A stretch of DNA of 64,000 nt from Acidimicrobiales bacterium (GCA_029247365.1 JAQWLJ010000011.1:18890-82889), one strand, 5' to 3'. Counted from the first letter of the stretch, positions 7,165 through 16,327 are shown. Numbers and translations are program-made. The notes: a model not told the origin generated them from the sequence alone.

Positions 7165-8319
7165 ATGGCTCACAAACGTGGATTCCCGCCCGAAGAATTC
7201 ACCGGTCGCACCGAGCGCGCCCAAGTGCTCATGGCCGAGCGTGGCTTCGACGCAATCCTCGTGTGCACCGAACCCGAAGTCCGCTACTTCACCGGTTTCC
7301 ACACGCCGTTCTGGCAGAGCCCAACCCGGCCCTGGTTCACCATCGTCCCCGCCGCGGGCAAGCCGGTTGCGGTGATCCCCGGTATCGGCGGCCCTTCGAT
7401 GTCGGCCACATGGATCGATGACGTCCGCACATGGTCGTCGCCACGGCCCGACGACGACGGAGTGACGCTGCTGGCCGACACCCTGCGTGAGCTCACCGGC
7501 CCCGACGCCACCATCGGCCTGCCGATGGGCCCGGAGACGCACGTACGCATGCCGCTCGCCGATCTCGACCGCCTCCGCGTCTTGCTTGGCGATTTCGTCG
7601 ACGCCACCGACATCATTCGCAGTCTTCGGATGGTCAAGACCGAACGCGAGATCCAAAAGCACCGCATGATCTGCGGCATCGTCTCGGACGCGTTTGACCG
7701 ACTTCCCGAGATCGTGTCAACCGGAATGTCGGAGCGACAGGCCTTCCAAGCCTTCCGGGCCGAGATCCTGGACCAGGGGGCCGATGACGTGCCCTATCTC
7801 GTCGGTGCCACCGGGCCCGGCGGAATCGACGACATCATCCGGCAGCCCTCGGACCGAGTGATCACCGACGGCGACCTCCTGATCTTCGACACCGGATCGA
7901 CGATCGACGGCTACTTCTCCGACTTCGACCGCAACTTCGCCTTCACCCACGCCGACCAGTCAGCCAAGGACGCGTACTGCGCTGTCTGGGAGGCGACCGA
8001 GGCCGGGTTCGAAGCATGCAGGCCCGGCGCCACCACGAGCGATGTGTTCCGGGCGATGAACGAGGTTCTGAAGGCTAACGGTTCGCTCGGCAACGACGTC
8101 GGCCGTATGGGCCATGGCCTTGGTATGCAGGTCACCGAGTGGCCATCGCACACCGCCACTGACGAGACACCGATCGAAGCGAATATGGTGCTCACCCTCG
8201 AACCAGGGCTGCTGTGGGCCCCGGGCAAGGCGATGGTGCACGAAGAGAACATCGTCGTTGGCGCTGACGGCTCCGAGTGGCTCAGCCGCCGAGCCGCCCC
8301 CAAACTCCCAATCATCTGA
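7165..8319 (+). CDS. M24-family metallopeptidase (Xaa-Pro dipeptidase/creatinase fold)
   Basis: A 384-residue protein with a creatinase-type N-terminal domain (about 1-150) and a pita-bread catalytic domain. All five M24 metal ligands are visible: the Asp pair in FDTGS...FSDFDR (11 residues apart), His in GHGLGM, Glu in TLEPG and Glu in HEENIV. A dinuclear metal hydrolase is therefore likely. Relatives cleave X-Pro dipeptides, creatine or cyclic N-acyl compounds such as ectoine (DoeA/EutD). It is followed 11 nt later by a PhyH dioxygenase and then an EutA-like gene, suggesting a small catabolic operon for an amide or betaine-like solute; this is inference. Confidence 0.85.
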   Translation: MAHKRGFPPEEFTGRTERAQVLMAERGFDAILVCTEPEVRYFTGFHTPFWQSPTRPWFTIVPAAGKPVAVIPGIGGPSMSATWIDDVRTWSSPRPDDDGVTLLADTLRELTGPDATIGLPMGPETHVRMPLADLDRLRVLLGDFVDATDIIRSLRMVKTEREIQKHRMICGIVSDAFDRLPEIVSTGMSERQAFQAFRAEILDQGADDVPYLVGATGPGGIDDIIRQPSDRVITDGDLLIFDTGSTIDGYFSDFDRNFAFTHADQSAKDAYCAVWEATEAGFEACRPGATTSDVFRAMNEVLKANGSLGNDVGRMGHGLGMQVTEWPSHTATDETPIEANMVLTLEPGLLWAPGKAMVHEENIVVGADGSEWLSRRAAPKLPII

Positions 8320-8330
8320 GGAGGATCGAT

Positions 8331-9230
8331 ATGACCAACGTCTCCGCAGACCCCGTCCTGAGTCAGGACGAGATCGACGGTTACTGGCGCGACGGCTTTG
8401 TCTTCGTGCCCGATGCGCTCACTGCTGATCAACTCGCCGCGCTGCGCGCCGACTTCGCGGCATGGGTTGACGAGAGCCGCGCACACGTCGAACCGTTCGG
8501 CGTCACCGAGGACGGCCGCGCCCGCTTCGACCTCCAACCCGGTCACTGCGCCGAGCATCCGGCCCTGCGTCGAGTGGCGTCCCCCGTCGATGTCTCTGAG
8601 GCGTACCTCTCAGCCATGCGGGACAACCGGGCCCTCGACGCAGTCACCCAACTCGTGGGCCCGAACATCGAGTTCAACAACTCGAAGATCAACGCGAAAC
8701 ATCCGGGCACGGCCACCGAGGTCAAGTACCACCAAGACTTCATGTTCCAGCCCCACACCAACGAAGACCTCGTTACGTGCCTCTTCTTCCTCGACGACGT
8801 CACCCCCGAGAATGGACCACTCAACGTCGTGCCAGGCACCCACATCGGCCCAATGTTTGATCACTGGCACGACGGGGTGTACACCGGCACCGTCGCCCCC
8901 CAGGTTGAGGCTGCCCACGTCGACCAGGCCATCCCCGTGCACGGCCCAGCGGGATCGGCGTGCCTGATGCACACCCGCCTGCTGCATGGCTCGGCACCCA
9001 ATCACTCCGACAAACCCCGCACTCTGTTCATCAGCGAATACCGCGCCGAAGACTCCAAGCCGCTGCAGGTCAACCATCTGCCATCGCCATACGACGGCGA
9101 GGTAGTGCGCGGTGAACGCACCAATCGGGTCCGATGCTCCACCTACGAGATGGCGTATCCCGAGGTACCGACCACTGCGTCGTTCTTCGATCAGCAAGAC
9201 AAGGACGGGCGCGTCCGCAGAACCACATGA
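8331..9230 (+). CDS. Phytanoyl-CoA dioxygenase (PhyH) family protein
   Basis: A 299-residue Fe(II)/2-oxoglutarate oxygenase of the PhyH family. The facial triad is visible as HQD in the YHQDF segment (HxD) and the distal His in LLHGSAPN, followed by the 2-oxoglutarate-binding Arg in KPRTLF. A textbook AGGAGG precedes the ATG at 8331, 11 nt after the M24 gene. The stop overlaps the ATG of the next gene by 4 nt. Bacterial PhyH proteins hydroxylate diverse small molecules (EctD is one), and the substrate here is unknown. Two further PhyH genes occur in this window at 10002 and 41031. Confidence 0.87.
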   Translation: MTNVSADPVLSQDEIDGYWRDGFVFVPDALTADQLAALRADFAAWVDESRAHVEPFGVTEDGRARFDLQPGHCAEHPALRRVASPVDVSEAYLSAMRDNRALDAVTQLVGPNIEFNNSKINAKHPGTATEVKYHQDFMFQPHTNEDLVTCLFFLDDVTPENGPLNVVPGTHIGPMFDHWHDGVYTGTVAPQVEAAHVDQAIPVHGPAGSACLMHTRLLHGSAPNHSDKPRTLFISEYRAEDSKPLQVNHLPSPYDGEVVRGERTNRVRCSTYEMAYPEVPTTASFFDQQDKDGRVRRTT

Positions 9231-10000
9231 CAATTCCCCCGCTCGTTCCACTCGGCTTCGAGACCGACGAGGGCTACGGCGATCGAGCGCGGCTAGGGCT
9301 GATCGTGCTCGAGACCGACCAGACGATCGAGGCCGAAGCGCAAGCCGTCACCCACCGTCTCGACGGGGTCACGATCTATCACTCCCGGATCCGCATGGAG
9401 CCCGAGGTGACCCGCGAAACGCTGACCGCAATGAAAGCCCGCCTGCCCGAAGCGGCGGGGCTGTTGCCGAACGCATTCGGGTTCGATGCGATCGGTTACG
9501 GCTGCACATCGGCGTCGACCCTCATCGGCTCCGACGGCGTGGCCGAATGCATCGAATCCGCCCATCCCAGGGTGCCGAACACCGAGCCGATTACCGCCGC
9601 TATCACCGCAATGCACGCGCTCGACGCGACCCGGGTCGCGATCGTCACGCCCTACACGGCAGCGGTCACGGCACCAGTGGCACAACGCTTCTTAGCGGCT
9701 GGTCTCGAGGTCACCGGCCTCGGTTCGTTCACCCAGTCGAGCGATCTCGTCGTGGCCCGAATCTCGTCGGCCTCGATTGCGGATGGTGTGCGTTCCATCG
9801 TCGAGCAGGGTGACTGCGACGCCGTCTTCGTGTCGTGCACGAGCCTGCGTGTGCTCGGGATCGCACCAGAACTCGAAACCGAGCTCGGCGTGCCGATCGT
9901 GTCGAGCAACATGGCACTCATCTGGCACCTGCTTCGCCTGGCTGGGGTCGACGACGACCTCGCTGCATTCGGGCGGTTGTTCAGCTCCTCGCTCCCATGA
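9227..10000 (+). CDS. Asp/Glu racemase superfamily protein, EutA/maleate isomerase-like
   Basis: A 257-residue protein of the Asp/Glu racemase fold with the two catalytic-type cysteines: GCTSAS (about residue 92) and SCTSLR (about 202). Overall it resembles EutA of ectoine utilisation and maleate cis-trans isomerases: GLIVLETD near the N-terminus, YHSRI, IVTPY, and the C-terminal SSNMALIWHLLRLAG block. Such enzymes use a Cys pair for cofactor-independent racemisation, isomerisation or decarboxylation. It is translationally coupled (ATGA) to the PhyH gene and lies behind the M24 hydrolase, reminiscent of ectoine-degradation clusters. EutB/EutC/EutE partners are absent, so the pathway remains open. 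Confidence 0.75.
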   Translation: MTIPPLVPLGFETDEGYGDRARLGLIVLETDQTIEAEAQAVTHRLDGVTIYHSRIRMEPEVTRETLTAMKARLPEAAGLLPNAFGFDAIGYGCTSASTLIGSDGVAECIESAHPRVPNTEPITAAITAMHALDATRVAIVTPYTAAVTAPVAQRFLAAGLEVTGLGSFTQSSDLVVARISSASIADGVRSIVEQGDCDAVFVSCTSLRVLGIAPELETELGVPIVSSNMALIWHLLRLAGVDDDLAAFGRLFSSSLP

Positions 10001-10001
10001 T

Positions 10002-10820
10002 TCAGAGGTGTCGCACTTCGTCGGCGCCGTCATAGAGCACCGACGAGAGCGCCGTGTTGGCTGCTGCCCGCACCGCTCGACCTGCGTCGTCAAGCTTTGT
10101 CGGAAGTGACACCGTTTCGAACGCAACATCAGAGGTGGCGCCACGGATCGAAGCGACGTGGTGTTCACCCCGTACCGGCCTGACGTCGGCAGCCAGGAAA
10201 CTCTGCATCGCGAGGCCGACCCGGCGACTGGTTGAGCGATTTGGCTGGGAGCCGTGGACGATCCATGGATGATGCAGCGACATCTGGCCAGGGCGTAGCT
10301 CGAGGTGGACGGCAGTCGACACCTCGACACCGTCGATCTCTTGGCCCCGAGTGAGGATGTTGTCGTCGCCGTAGCGGTCGATGTGGGTGCTTCGCGTGCG
10401 GTGCGACCCCGGGATCACCGACACACATCCGCTCTCAACCGTCGACGGGCTGAGGGCAAGCCACGCCGTCACGAAGCGGTCGGGTTGAAGACCCATGTAG
10501 TGAGCGTCCTGATGCCAGCTGACGTAGCCCGCAGATGACGGATCCTTGATGAACAAGACGGTCGACCACAGCGAAATATCAGGCCCGATGATTTGTTCGG
10601 CGCAGTCGACAACCCGCGGATCGGTCACGACATCAGCCAGGAACGGGAACGCGAGGTGCGCGTTGTTGCGATGCTCGGGGTGGAGATCGTCGGGATGCTC
10701 GGCCTCCGCATGCTCAAGCGCAACCAGCAGCTCGCCCGCCTCGGCTTCACTCATAACATCGATGGGGGCGACCCAGCCGTGCTCGAGATAGCGCGCAAGT
10801 TGCTCGTCGGTCAGACCCAC
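10002..10820 (-). CDS. Phytanoyl-CoA dioxygenase (PhyH) family protein
   Basis: About 272 residues. The iron-binding HxD lies in WHQDAHY, the distal His in IVHGSQPN, and the 2-oxoglutarate Arg in SRRVGLAM; IPGSHRTRS matches the family's PGSH motif. The GTG at 10820 is chosen because AAGGGG lies about 7 nt upstream and the protein then begins directly with the family's LTDEQLARYLEHGWV. An ATG at 10847 would add nine residues and has no ribosome site. Convergent with the EutA-like gene (1 nt apart) and divergent from the amidase at 10899. Substrate unknown. Confidence 0.83.
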   Translation of the reverse strand: MGLTDEQLARYLEHGWVAPIDVMSEAEAGELLVALEHAEAEHPDDLHPEHRNNAHLAFPFLADVVTDPRVVDCAEQIIGPDISLWSTVLFIKDPSSAGYVSWHQDAHYMGLQPDRFVTAWLALSPSTVESGCVSVIPGSHRTRSTHIDRYGDDNILTRGQEIDGVEVSTAVHLELRPGQMSLHHPWIVHGSQPNRSTSRRVGLAMQSFLAADVRPVRGEHHVASIRGATSDVAFETVSLPTKLDDAGRAVRAAANTALSSVLYDGADEVRHL

Positions 10821-10898
10821 CGGTTCACCCCTTTCTGCGGGGTCCATAGTCTGGCCGAATGGTGGCGCGTTTCGCATATCGCTGGTAGCCAGAGCGCC

Positions 10899-12311
10899 GT
10901 GAACGTCGCCCTGCTTTCCGCTACCGAGCAATGCCACCTCGTCGCTGAGGGCGAACTGTCAGCAGTCGAGCTTCTCGACGCGTGCCTTGCCCAGTATGAG
11001 CGCCACAATCCGACACTCAACGCGATCATTCACGAGGAGATCGACGCCGCTCGCACCGAGGCCCGCTCGGCCGACGATGCACGAGTACGGGGTGGCCCGG
11101 GTGGACCGCTCGACGGCCTCCCGATCACCGTGAAGGACTCCATCGACTGGGCCGGTAGGCCGAGCACGTGGGGCGATCCGCAATACCGCGACCACCGGCC
11201 CACCGAAGATGCCAGCGTGCTCGCCCAACTGCGCGCGGCAGGAGCCATTGTGTGGGGGAAGACCAACGTGCCCCTGCATCTCGCCGAGTGGCAGACCTTC
11301 AACAGCATTCACGGCCGCACCAACAACCCGTGGGACGTCGATCGTACGCCCGGTGGATCATCGGGTGGGTCAGCGGTGGCGGTCGCCACCGGCATGGCAG
11401 CACTCGAAGTTGGTAGCGATATCGGTGGCTCAGTACGTTGGCCGGCCGCTCACACGGGCATCACCGGCCTCAAACCGAGCTATGGCCTCATCTCGCAACA
11501 CGGGCACACGTTCCCTGGCCAGGAGGGAACCGTCGACCACAACGTGATCGGTCCAATCGCCCGCACGATCGCCGACCTCGAACTCGTCCTGCCACCCATG
11601 CATGAGCCGTACATCTCACTGCGCGACCCCTCGCAGGCCTCACTGTCGGACTTCACCGTCGGCGTCTTGCTCGACAACCCCGTCGGCGACCAGGACGCTG
11701 CGGTCACGGCAACCATCCAGGCCGCTATCGACCAGCTCAGCGATGCCGGTCTGGGTCTCGCCGAGCCGCCGCCGATGGACCTGCTCCTCACCGGCCAGTC
11801 CATCGGCCAACAACTCGGGCGTGCCGCAGCGTCAGGCCCCAACCCTCCTCCGCCGTCAGCCGACGTCGGCCGTTACGACGAGGGCAGCCGGGATTACGAC
11901 GCGCTCATCGCCCACGCCTCTCGGATGACCCATCGGGAATGGATGTCACTCAACGACGAACGCGAGCGGACCCGTCTGCGGTGGCGCGACTACTTCCGCA
12001 CCGTCGACCTTCTCCTGACTCCTATCGCTGCGACTACCGCGCCGCCTCACGACGAGCGGTCCTTCGCCCAGCAACGGGTCGTTGTCAACGGAGTCGAGCG
12101 GTCGATCGCCGAGCAGTGGTTCTGGGCTGGTATCGCCAATGTCACCTACCAACCGGCCGTGTCGTTTCCAGCCGGCTGCGCGACCGACGGACTTCCCGTC
12201 GGGATGCAGGCGGTCGGCCCGTTTATGTCTGACCGCACGGTGTTGCGGTTCGGTGCGCTGGCCGAGACCGTGCTCGGATGCCCACTCACAACCCTTCACG
12301 CCCGCTGGTGA
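10899..12311 (+). CDS. Amidase (amidase signature family)
   Basis: A 470-residue amidase signature enzyme hydrolysing an amide bond through a Ser-cisSer-Lys triad. The Lys is in ITVKDS (about 81-86), the cis-Ser in GGSSGGSAVAVATG (about 156-169) and the nucleophile Ser in DIGGSVR. The GTG at 10899 begins the family-like N-terminus (SATEQCHLVAEGELSAVELL). The frame stays open upstream, but that part is antisense to the PhyH gene and is rejected. Related enzymes include GatA-like, fatty amide and aryl amidases; the gatCAB partners are absent, so a catabolic amidase is more likely. It precedes a TMADH-like flavoprotein by 64 nt. Confidence 0.87.
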   Translation: MNVALLSATEQCHLVAEGELSAVELLDACLAQYERHNPTLNAIIHEEIDAARTEARSADDARVRGGPGGPLDGLPITVKDSIDWAGRPSTWGDPQYRDHRPTEDASVLAQLRAAGAIVWGKTNVPLHLAEWQTFNSIHGRTNNPWDVDRTPGGSSGGSAVAVATGMAALEVGSDIGGSVRWPAAHTGITGLKPSYGLISQHGHTFPGQEGTVDHNVIGPIARTIADLELVLPPMHEPYISLRDPSQASLSDFTVGVLLDNPVGDQDAAVTATIQAAIDQLSDAGLGLAEPPPMDLLLTGQSIGQQLGRAAASGPNPPPPSADVGRYDEGSRDYDALIAHASRMTHREWMSLNDERERTRLRWRDYFRTVDLLLTPIAATTAPPHDERSFAQQRVVVNGVERSIAEQWFWAGIANVTYQPAVSFPAGCATDGLPVGMQAVGPFMSDRTVLRFGALAETVLGCPLTTLHARW

Positions 12312-12375
12312 CCGCTCGCCGCAACGCTCGACGATTGGGCCGCCGCACAACCAAAATTCTTGAGGAGCCGCCGAC

Positions 12376-14418
12376 ATGAGCGCCGACCCCCTGCTCGAAC
12401 CGTTCACGATCGGCGATCTCACGCTGAAGAACCGCATCTTCTCGAGTAGCCACGCGCCCGGCTACAACACCGATGGCACCCCCAACGAACGTTATGTCGC
12501 CTACCACGAGGAGAAGGCGAGAGGCGGCATCGGCCTCACCATGATCGGCGGGTCAAGCAATGTATCGCCCGACTCCGCATCGCTGTGGGGGCAGATGTAC
12601 TTCGGCGCCGACGCGATCATCGGTCCGCTCGCGGCGATGACCGATCGCATCCACGCACATGGGGCCGCAGTGATGTGCCAGATCACGCACATGGGCCGTC
12701 GCAACGTCTCCAACGATGGCGACTGGTTACCCACGATCGCACCGTCACCGATCCGCGAGCCCATGCATCGGGGCTGGCCAAAGCAAATGGAGAAAAGCGA
12801 TATTCGCCGGGTAGTGGCCGACTTCGCCGCCGCGGCCGTGCGTGCCCGGGCGGGTGGGCTCGACGGCATCGAACTCTGCGCGACCAGCCATCTGATCGAC
12901 CAGTTCTGGACGCCGCTGGCGAACCACCGCACCGATGAATACGGGGGCTCCCTCGACAACCGGTTGCGCTTCACGTTCGAAGTGCTCGACGCAATCCGCA
13001 TTGCAATCGGAACCGACCTGCTGGTCGGCATCCGCATGATCGCCGACGAAGACCAGATCGGTGGGCTGAGTCGCGAGGAGAGCGCCGAGATCGCGCAACG
13101 TCTGGCCACATCGAGGCTCCTCAACTTCATCAATGTCGCAAGCTCGTCACTGGCCACCGAGGAGGGCCTGTCGAAGGCGATTCCGCCATCGGGAACGCCG
13201 TTGATGCCCTTCGTTTCGCTGGCCGCGTCGATCAAGGCCGAGATCGACCTCCCAGTGCTGCACGCCACCCGAATCACCGACCTGGCGTCAGCGCGCCACG
13301 CCATCTCGTCGGGACTGATCGATCTCGCAGGCATGACCCGGGCCCACATCGCCGACCCCCACATCGTCACCAAGCTCGAACGCGGTGAAGCAGACCGCAT
13401 CCGGGTCTGTGTCGGAGCATCGTTCTGCATCAACCGACTCCACCAGGGCCTCGAGTCGGTGTGCATCCAGAACCCGGCGACGGGGCGGGAGATCCACATC
13501 CCTCAGCTCGTCACCCCCTCCGGAAGCGCTGGCGTAAAGGCTGTCGTGGTCGGCGCCGGACCGGGCGGCCTCGAGTCGGCGCGGGTGCTTGCCGAGCGAG
13601 GACACGACGTGGTGCTGTTCGAGGCACAAGACCGGGTTGGCGGCCAGGTCGTGTTGGCCGCTCGTGCGAGTGAACGACAATCCGAGCTGCTCGGCATCAC
13701 CGGTTGGCTCGAACGCGAAGTCGAACATGCCGGCGTCGATGTCCGGCTCGGCACACCCGTCGACGCGGCCGACATTCTCGCCGAAGCACCTGCGGTTGTG
13801 GTGGTCGCCACCGGCGGCTGGCCCGATGCCGGGTTCCTCACCTCCGGGGCAGACCTCGTATCGAGTGGCTGGGACGTGCTCGGCGGACACGTCGACCCCA
13901 CTGGTCGGGTCCTGCTCTACGACGACCATGGTGGCGAGAACGCTCCTTCGGTCGCCGAGTACCTCTCCGGACGCGGTGTCACCGATATCGAGTTCGTCAC
14001 CCCCGACCGACTGGTCGCTCAAGACCTCGCTGCTACCACCGGCCCTGCCTACCTTGAGATGCTGTACGACGCCGGCGTTGCGATGACCCCCGACCATGCG
14101 CTCGTGCGGGTCGAGCGGGCCGCTGACGGGGCGGGGCTGGCCGCCGTTCTCCGCAACATCCACACCCGGCGCGAGCACGTTCGGATCGTCGACCATGTTG
14201 TCTTCGAGCATGGTGTGGTGCCTGATGACGACCTCTACGTCTCCCTTCGCGACAGGTCGACAAACGGGGGCGTGCTCGATATCGCCGCGCTGACCGCCGG
14301 CCAACCGCAACCGACGCAGAGCAACGGCTACGCACTCTTTCGCGTCGGTGACGCAGTGGCGAGCCGCACTATCGCGGCAGCCATCTACGAAGCCCGTCGG
14401 CTCTGCCAGTCTCTCTGA
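12376..14418 (+). CDS. FMN/Fe-S/FAD oxidoreductase, trimethylamine dehydrogenase/dienoyl-CoA reductase-like
   Basis: A 680-residue protein: N-terminal old-yellow-enzyme TIM barrel binding FMN (about 1-335), a cluster linker, then a C-terminal Rossmann module with GAGPGGLESARVLA (about 392-405) for FAD or ADP. This is the layout of trimethylamine and histamine dehydrogenases and of 2,4-dienoyl-CoA reductase. The [4Fe-4S] motif is CVGASFC...C: Cys345, Cys351 and Cys363, with Ala348 where the canonical second Cys should be. The cluster may be altered (3Fe-4S) or use another ligand. GAGGAG precedes the ATG. Substrate could be a methylated amine or an enoyl compound; not resolvable from sequence. 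Confidence 0.85.
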   Translation: MSADPLLEPFTIGDLTLKNRIFSSSHAPGYNTDGTPNERYVAYHEEKARGGIGLTMIGGSSNVSPDSASLWGQMYFGADAIIGPLAAMTDRIHAHGAAVMCQITHMGRRNVSNDGDWLPTIAPSPIREPMHRGWPKQMEKSDIRRVVADFAAAAVRARAGGLDGIELCATSHLIDQFWTPLANHRTDEYGGSLDNRLRFTFEVLDAIRIAIGTDLLVGIRMIADEDQIGGLSREESAEIAQRLATSRLLNFINVASSSLATEEGLSKAIPPSGTPLMPFVSLAASIKAEIDLPVLHATRITDLASARHAISSGLIDLAGMTRAHIADPHIVTKLERGEADRIRVCVGASFCINRLHQGLESVCIQNPATGREIHIPQLVTPSGSAGVKAVVVGAGPGGLESARVLAERGHDVVLFEAQDRVGGQVVLAARASERQSELLGITGWLEREVEHAGVDVRLGTPVDAADILAEAPAVVVVATGGWPDAGFLTSGADLVSSGWDVLGGHVDPTGRVLLYDDHGGENAPSVAEYLSGRGVTDIEFVTPDRLVAQDLAATTGPAYLEMLYDAGVAMTPDHALVRVERAADGAGLAAVLRNIHTRREHVRIVDHVVFEHGVVPDDDLYVSLRDRSTNGGVLDIAALTAGQPQPTQSNGYALFRVGDAVASRTIAAAIYEARRLCQSL

Positions 14419-14458
14419 AGCAGACAGGGACTCCAGGCCCGGTGCCATACTCGACACC

Positions 14459-15328
14459 ATGAGCTTCGCTGATCGTCGCGCCGCCCTCGCCGCCCGAGTT
14501 CGGGCTCGCGAATTGACCGTCGCCCCCGGCGTTTTCGACCTGGTATCGGCCAGGATCGCGGATCAGGCTGGGTTCGCTGCCCTCTACATGAGCGGTTACG
14601 GCGTATCGGCCTCACGTATGGGCCTACCTGATGCCGGGCTCACGTCGTTCGCCGACATGGTCGATCAGGCTCGCCGCCTTACCGCCGGCACATCAGCTCC
14701 CCTGATCGCCGATGCCGACACCGGTTTTGGTGGACTGCTCAACGTCCGCCACACGGTCGAGGGATACGAAGCCGTTGGCGTTGCCGCCATCCAGTTCGAA
14801 GATCAAGAGTTCCCGAAAAAGTGCGGACATGCCGAGGGTCGGCGGGTGATCGACACCGATGACATGGTGAAAAAGGTTGAGGTTGCGGTCGACAGCCGCT
14901 CGAGCGACGACTTCCTGGTCATTGCGCGCACCGACGCGCGCAGCTCACTCGGACTCAACGAGGCGATCGCCCGCGGGCGGGCCTACGCAGCCGCTGGCGC
15001 CGACCTGATCTTCGTCGAATCGCCCGAGACCGAAGACGAGTTCGCCCGCATCGCCGCAGAGGTCGACGCGCCGCTCGTCGCCAACATGGTGGAGGGTGGC
15101 TTCTCGCCGATGCTGTCGGCCGACCGGCTCGCAGGACTCGGCTTCACCATTGCGCTCTTCCCTACCATGGGTCTGTTTGCTGCGACCGCGGCGATGCGCT
15201 CGGCCTACGGCGCACTGCACACCGAGGGCGCAAGTCCCGGGGCGAACTCGCTCATGCCGATCGGTGAGATGCACACACTCATGGGATTCGACGAGGTGTG
15301 GGCCTTCGACGAGCGCTGGGCCGACTGA
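14459..15328 (+). CDS. Isocitrate lyase/PEP mutase family protein
   Basis: A 289-residue alpha/beta barrel of the PEP mutase/isocitrate lyase superfamily. The Mg-binding acidic segment is IADADTGFGG (about 84-93), and the active-site loop carries KKCGH (about 120-124), the signature of the C-C lyase branch (methylisocitrate lyase, oxaloacetate decarboxylase, 2,3-dimethylmalate lyase). EDQ and VIARTDAR further match the family. It has 289 residues, the length usual for methylisocitrate lyase-type members. The ATG at 14459 lies 40 nt after the flavoprotein gene. Not accompanied by a citrate synthase or by phosphonate genes, so the substrate is unassigned. Confidence 0.85.
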   Translation: MSFADRRAALAARVRARELTVAPGVFDLVSARIADQAGFAALYMSGYGVSASRMGLPDAGLTSFADMVDQARRLTAGTSAPLIADADTGFGGLLNVRHTVEGYEAVGVAAIQFEDQEFPKKCGHAEGRRVIDTDDMVKKVEVAVDSRSSDDFLVIARTDARSSLGLNEAIARGRAYAAAGADLIFVESPETEDEFARIAAEVDAPLVANMVEGGFSPMLSADRLAGLGFTIALFPTMGLFAATAAMRSAYGALHTEGASPGANSLMPIGEMHTLMGFDEVWAFDERWAD

Positions 15329-15346
15329 GGGGCGCCGCTCAGTCGG
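15321..15346. terminator. Hairpin between convergent genes, terminator candidate
   Basis: CCGACTGAG (15321-15329) pairs perfectly with CTCAGTCGG (15338-15346) around an 8-nt GC-rich loop. The 9-bp stem includes the stop codon of the PEP mutase-like gene and ends 4 nt before the stop of the convergent desaturase gene. No T-tract follows on either strand, so function is inferred from position and stem strength. Confidence 0.5.
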
Positions 15347-15349
15347 CGC

Positions 15350-16327
15350 TCAGGTGTGGCGATCCTTCAGGCGCGCTGCACCTTCGTCGGTACCGTCGTG
15401 GGCGGTGCCGAGCCAGTAGTCGAGCGGGAACTCGGCGCTGCCGTAGTTGCAGCGGATGTAGCGATGGTGCATCTGATGGAAATAGCCATCGAGTGACAGC
15501 ACCATCGTTCCCTTGACCACCACACCTTCGTAGCCAGAGTGGCTCGAGGGCGCGCCCAGCATCTGCCAGAACAGCAAGAACAGCACGTGAGCCGGATGCA
15601 GCGGCAAGACAATCACGATGGCGAGCGTGCTGAAGTAGACGAGGTGCTCGACCGGGTGCATCGAAAGCCCTGACCATGGCCCGACGTTGACGTTGCGATG
15701 GTGCACGGCGTGAACGGCGCGGTAGATCGACTCGTGATGCATCGCCCGATGCGTCACGTAGAAGTGCAGGCTCTGCCATACCGGCATCACGAGGAAGGCG
15801 AGCACAAACCACACCGGGTTCCCACCGGGATCGACCGTCGACACATGATCGTTGGCGAACATCCAACGAGCCCACACTTCCCAACCACTCGCAATGGGGA
15901 TTCCCGACAGCAGGGTGTAGGCGACGTTGTCCTTGACCTGGTCGTGAAACGCGAAACGACGCTTGTTTCTGCCGAGCGGTCGCGTGTCCCACCGGCGCTC
16001 GTCCCCCTGACCGCGCCGCATGTAGAACCACCAGTGCAACCCACCGATGATCACACCGGCGAGCACGATGTTCCGGAGCAGGAGCTCTGCGACCCAACCG
16101 ACCGAGAGGTCAGCCTGGCCGCCGTCGACGGGTTGGAGCCAGAACGCCATCACAACGGCGAGCACGATGTAGACGGTGCGGTCGTTGAACGACAGGTGAT
16201 TCTTCAGGGTGTACTTCGCAGCCTCAACCGGCTGCGGTGGCCACACGAGATACGGCGCCGGCCGCGTCGGCAGATAGCGGGGTTGCAGCGCCCAATCGCC
16301 GGCCACCCGGCGTTCAGTGTCGGTCAC
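15350..16327 (-). CDS. Sterol desaturase / fatty acid hydroxylase family membrane protein (second copy)
   Basis: About 325 residues, clearly the same family as the protein at 737-1750. The His clusters are HFYVTHRAMHH, HAVHH, HSGYE (last His replaced) and HQMHHRY. Hydrophobic segments lie around residues 45-65, 78-100 and 205-235. The shared sequence RNVN.GPW.G.SMHP.EH after HxxHH shows the two copies are paralogues rather than distant relatives. The GTG at 16327 is taken as start; an ATG at 16363 would add 12 residues with no better ribosome site. It is a single gene, convergent with the PEP mutase-like gene. Substrate unknown. Confidence 0.83.
   Translation of the reverse strand: MTDTERRVAGDWALQPRYLPTRPAPYLVWPPQPVEAAKYTLKNHLSFNDRTVYIVLAVVMAFWLQPVDGGQADLSVGWVAELLLRNIVLAGVIIGGLHWWFYMRRGQGDERRWDTRPLGRNKRRFAFHDQVKDNVAYTLLSGIPIASGWEVWARWMFANDHVSTVDPGGNPVWFVLAFLVMPVWQSLHFYVTHRAMHHESIYRAVHAVHHRNVNVGPWSGLSMHPVEHLVYFSTLAIVIVLPLHPAHVLFLLFWQMLGAPSSHSGYEGVVVKGTMVLSLDGYFHQMHHRYIRCNYGSAEFPLDYWLGTAHDGTDEGAARLKDRHT

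Noticed and set aside
10002..10820. Ectoine hydroxylase EctD
   Set aside because: PhyH motifs are generic, the EctD-specific stretches around the HxD are missing, and no ectABC genes adjoin.
10593..10898. Upstream extension of the amidase frame
   Set aside because: It is antisense to the PhyH gene at 10002-10820, whose motifs are clear; amidase similarity begins after the GTG at 10899.
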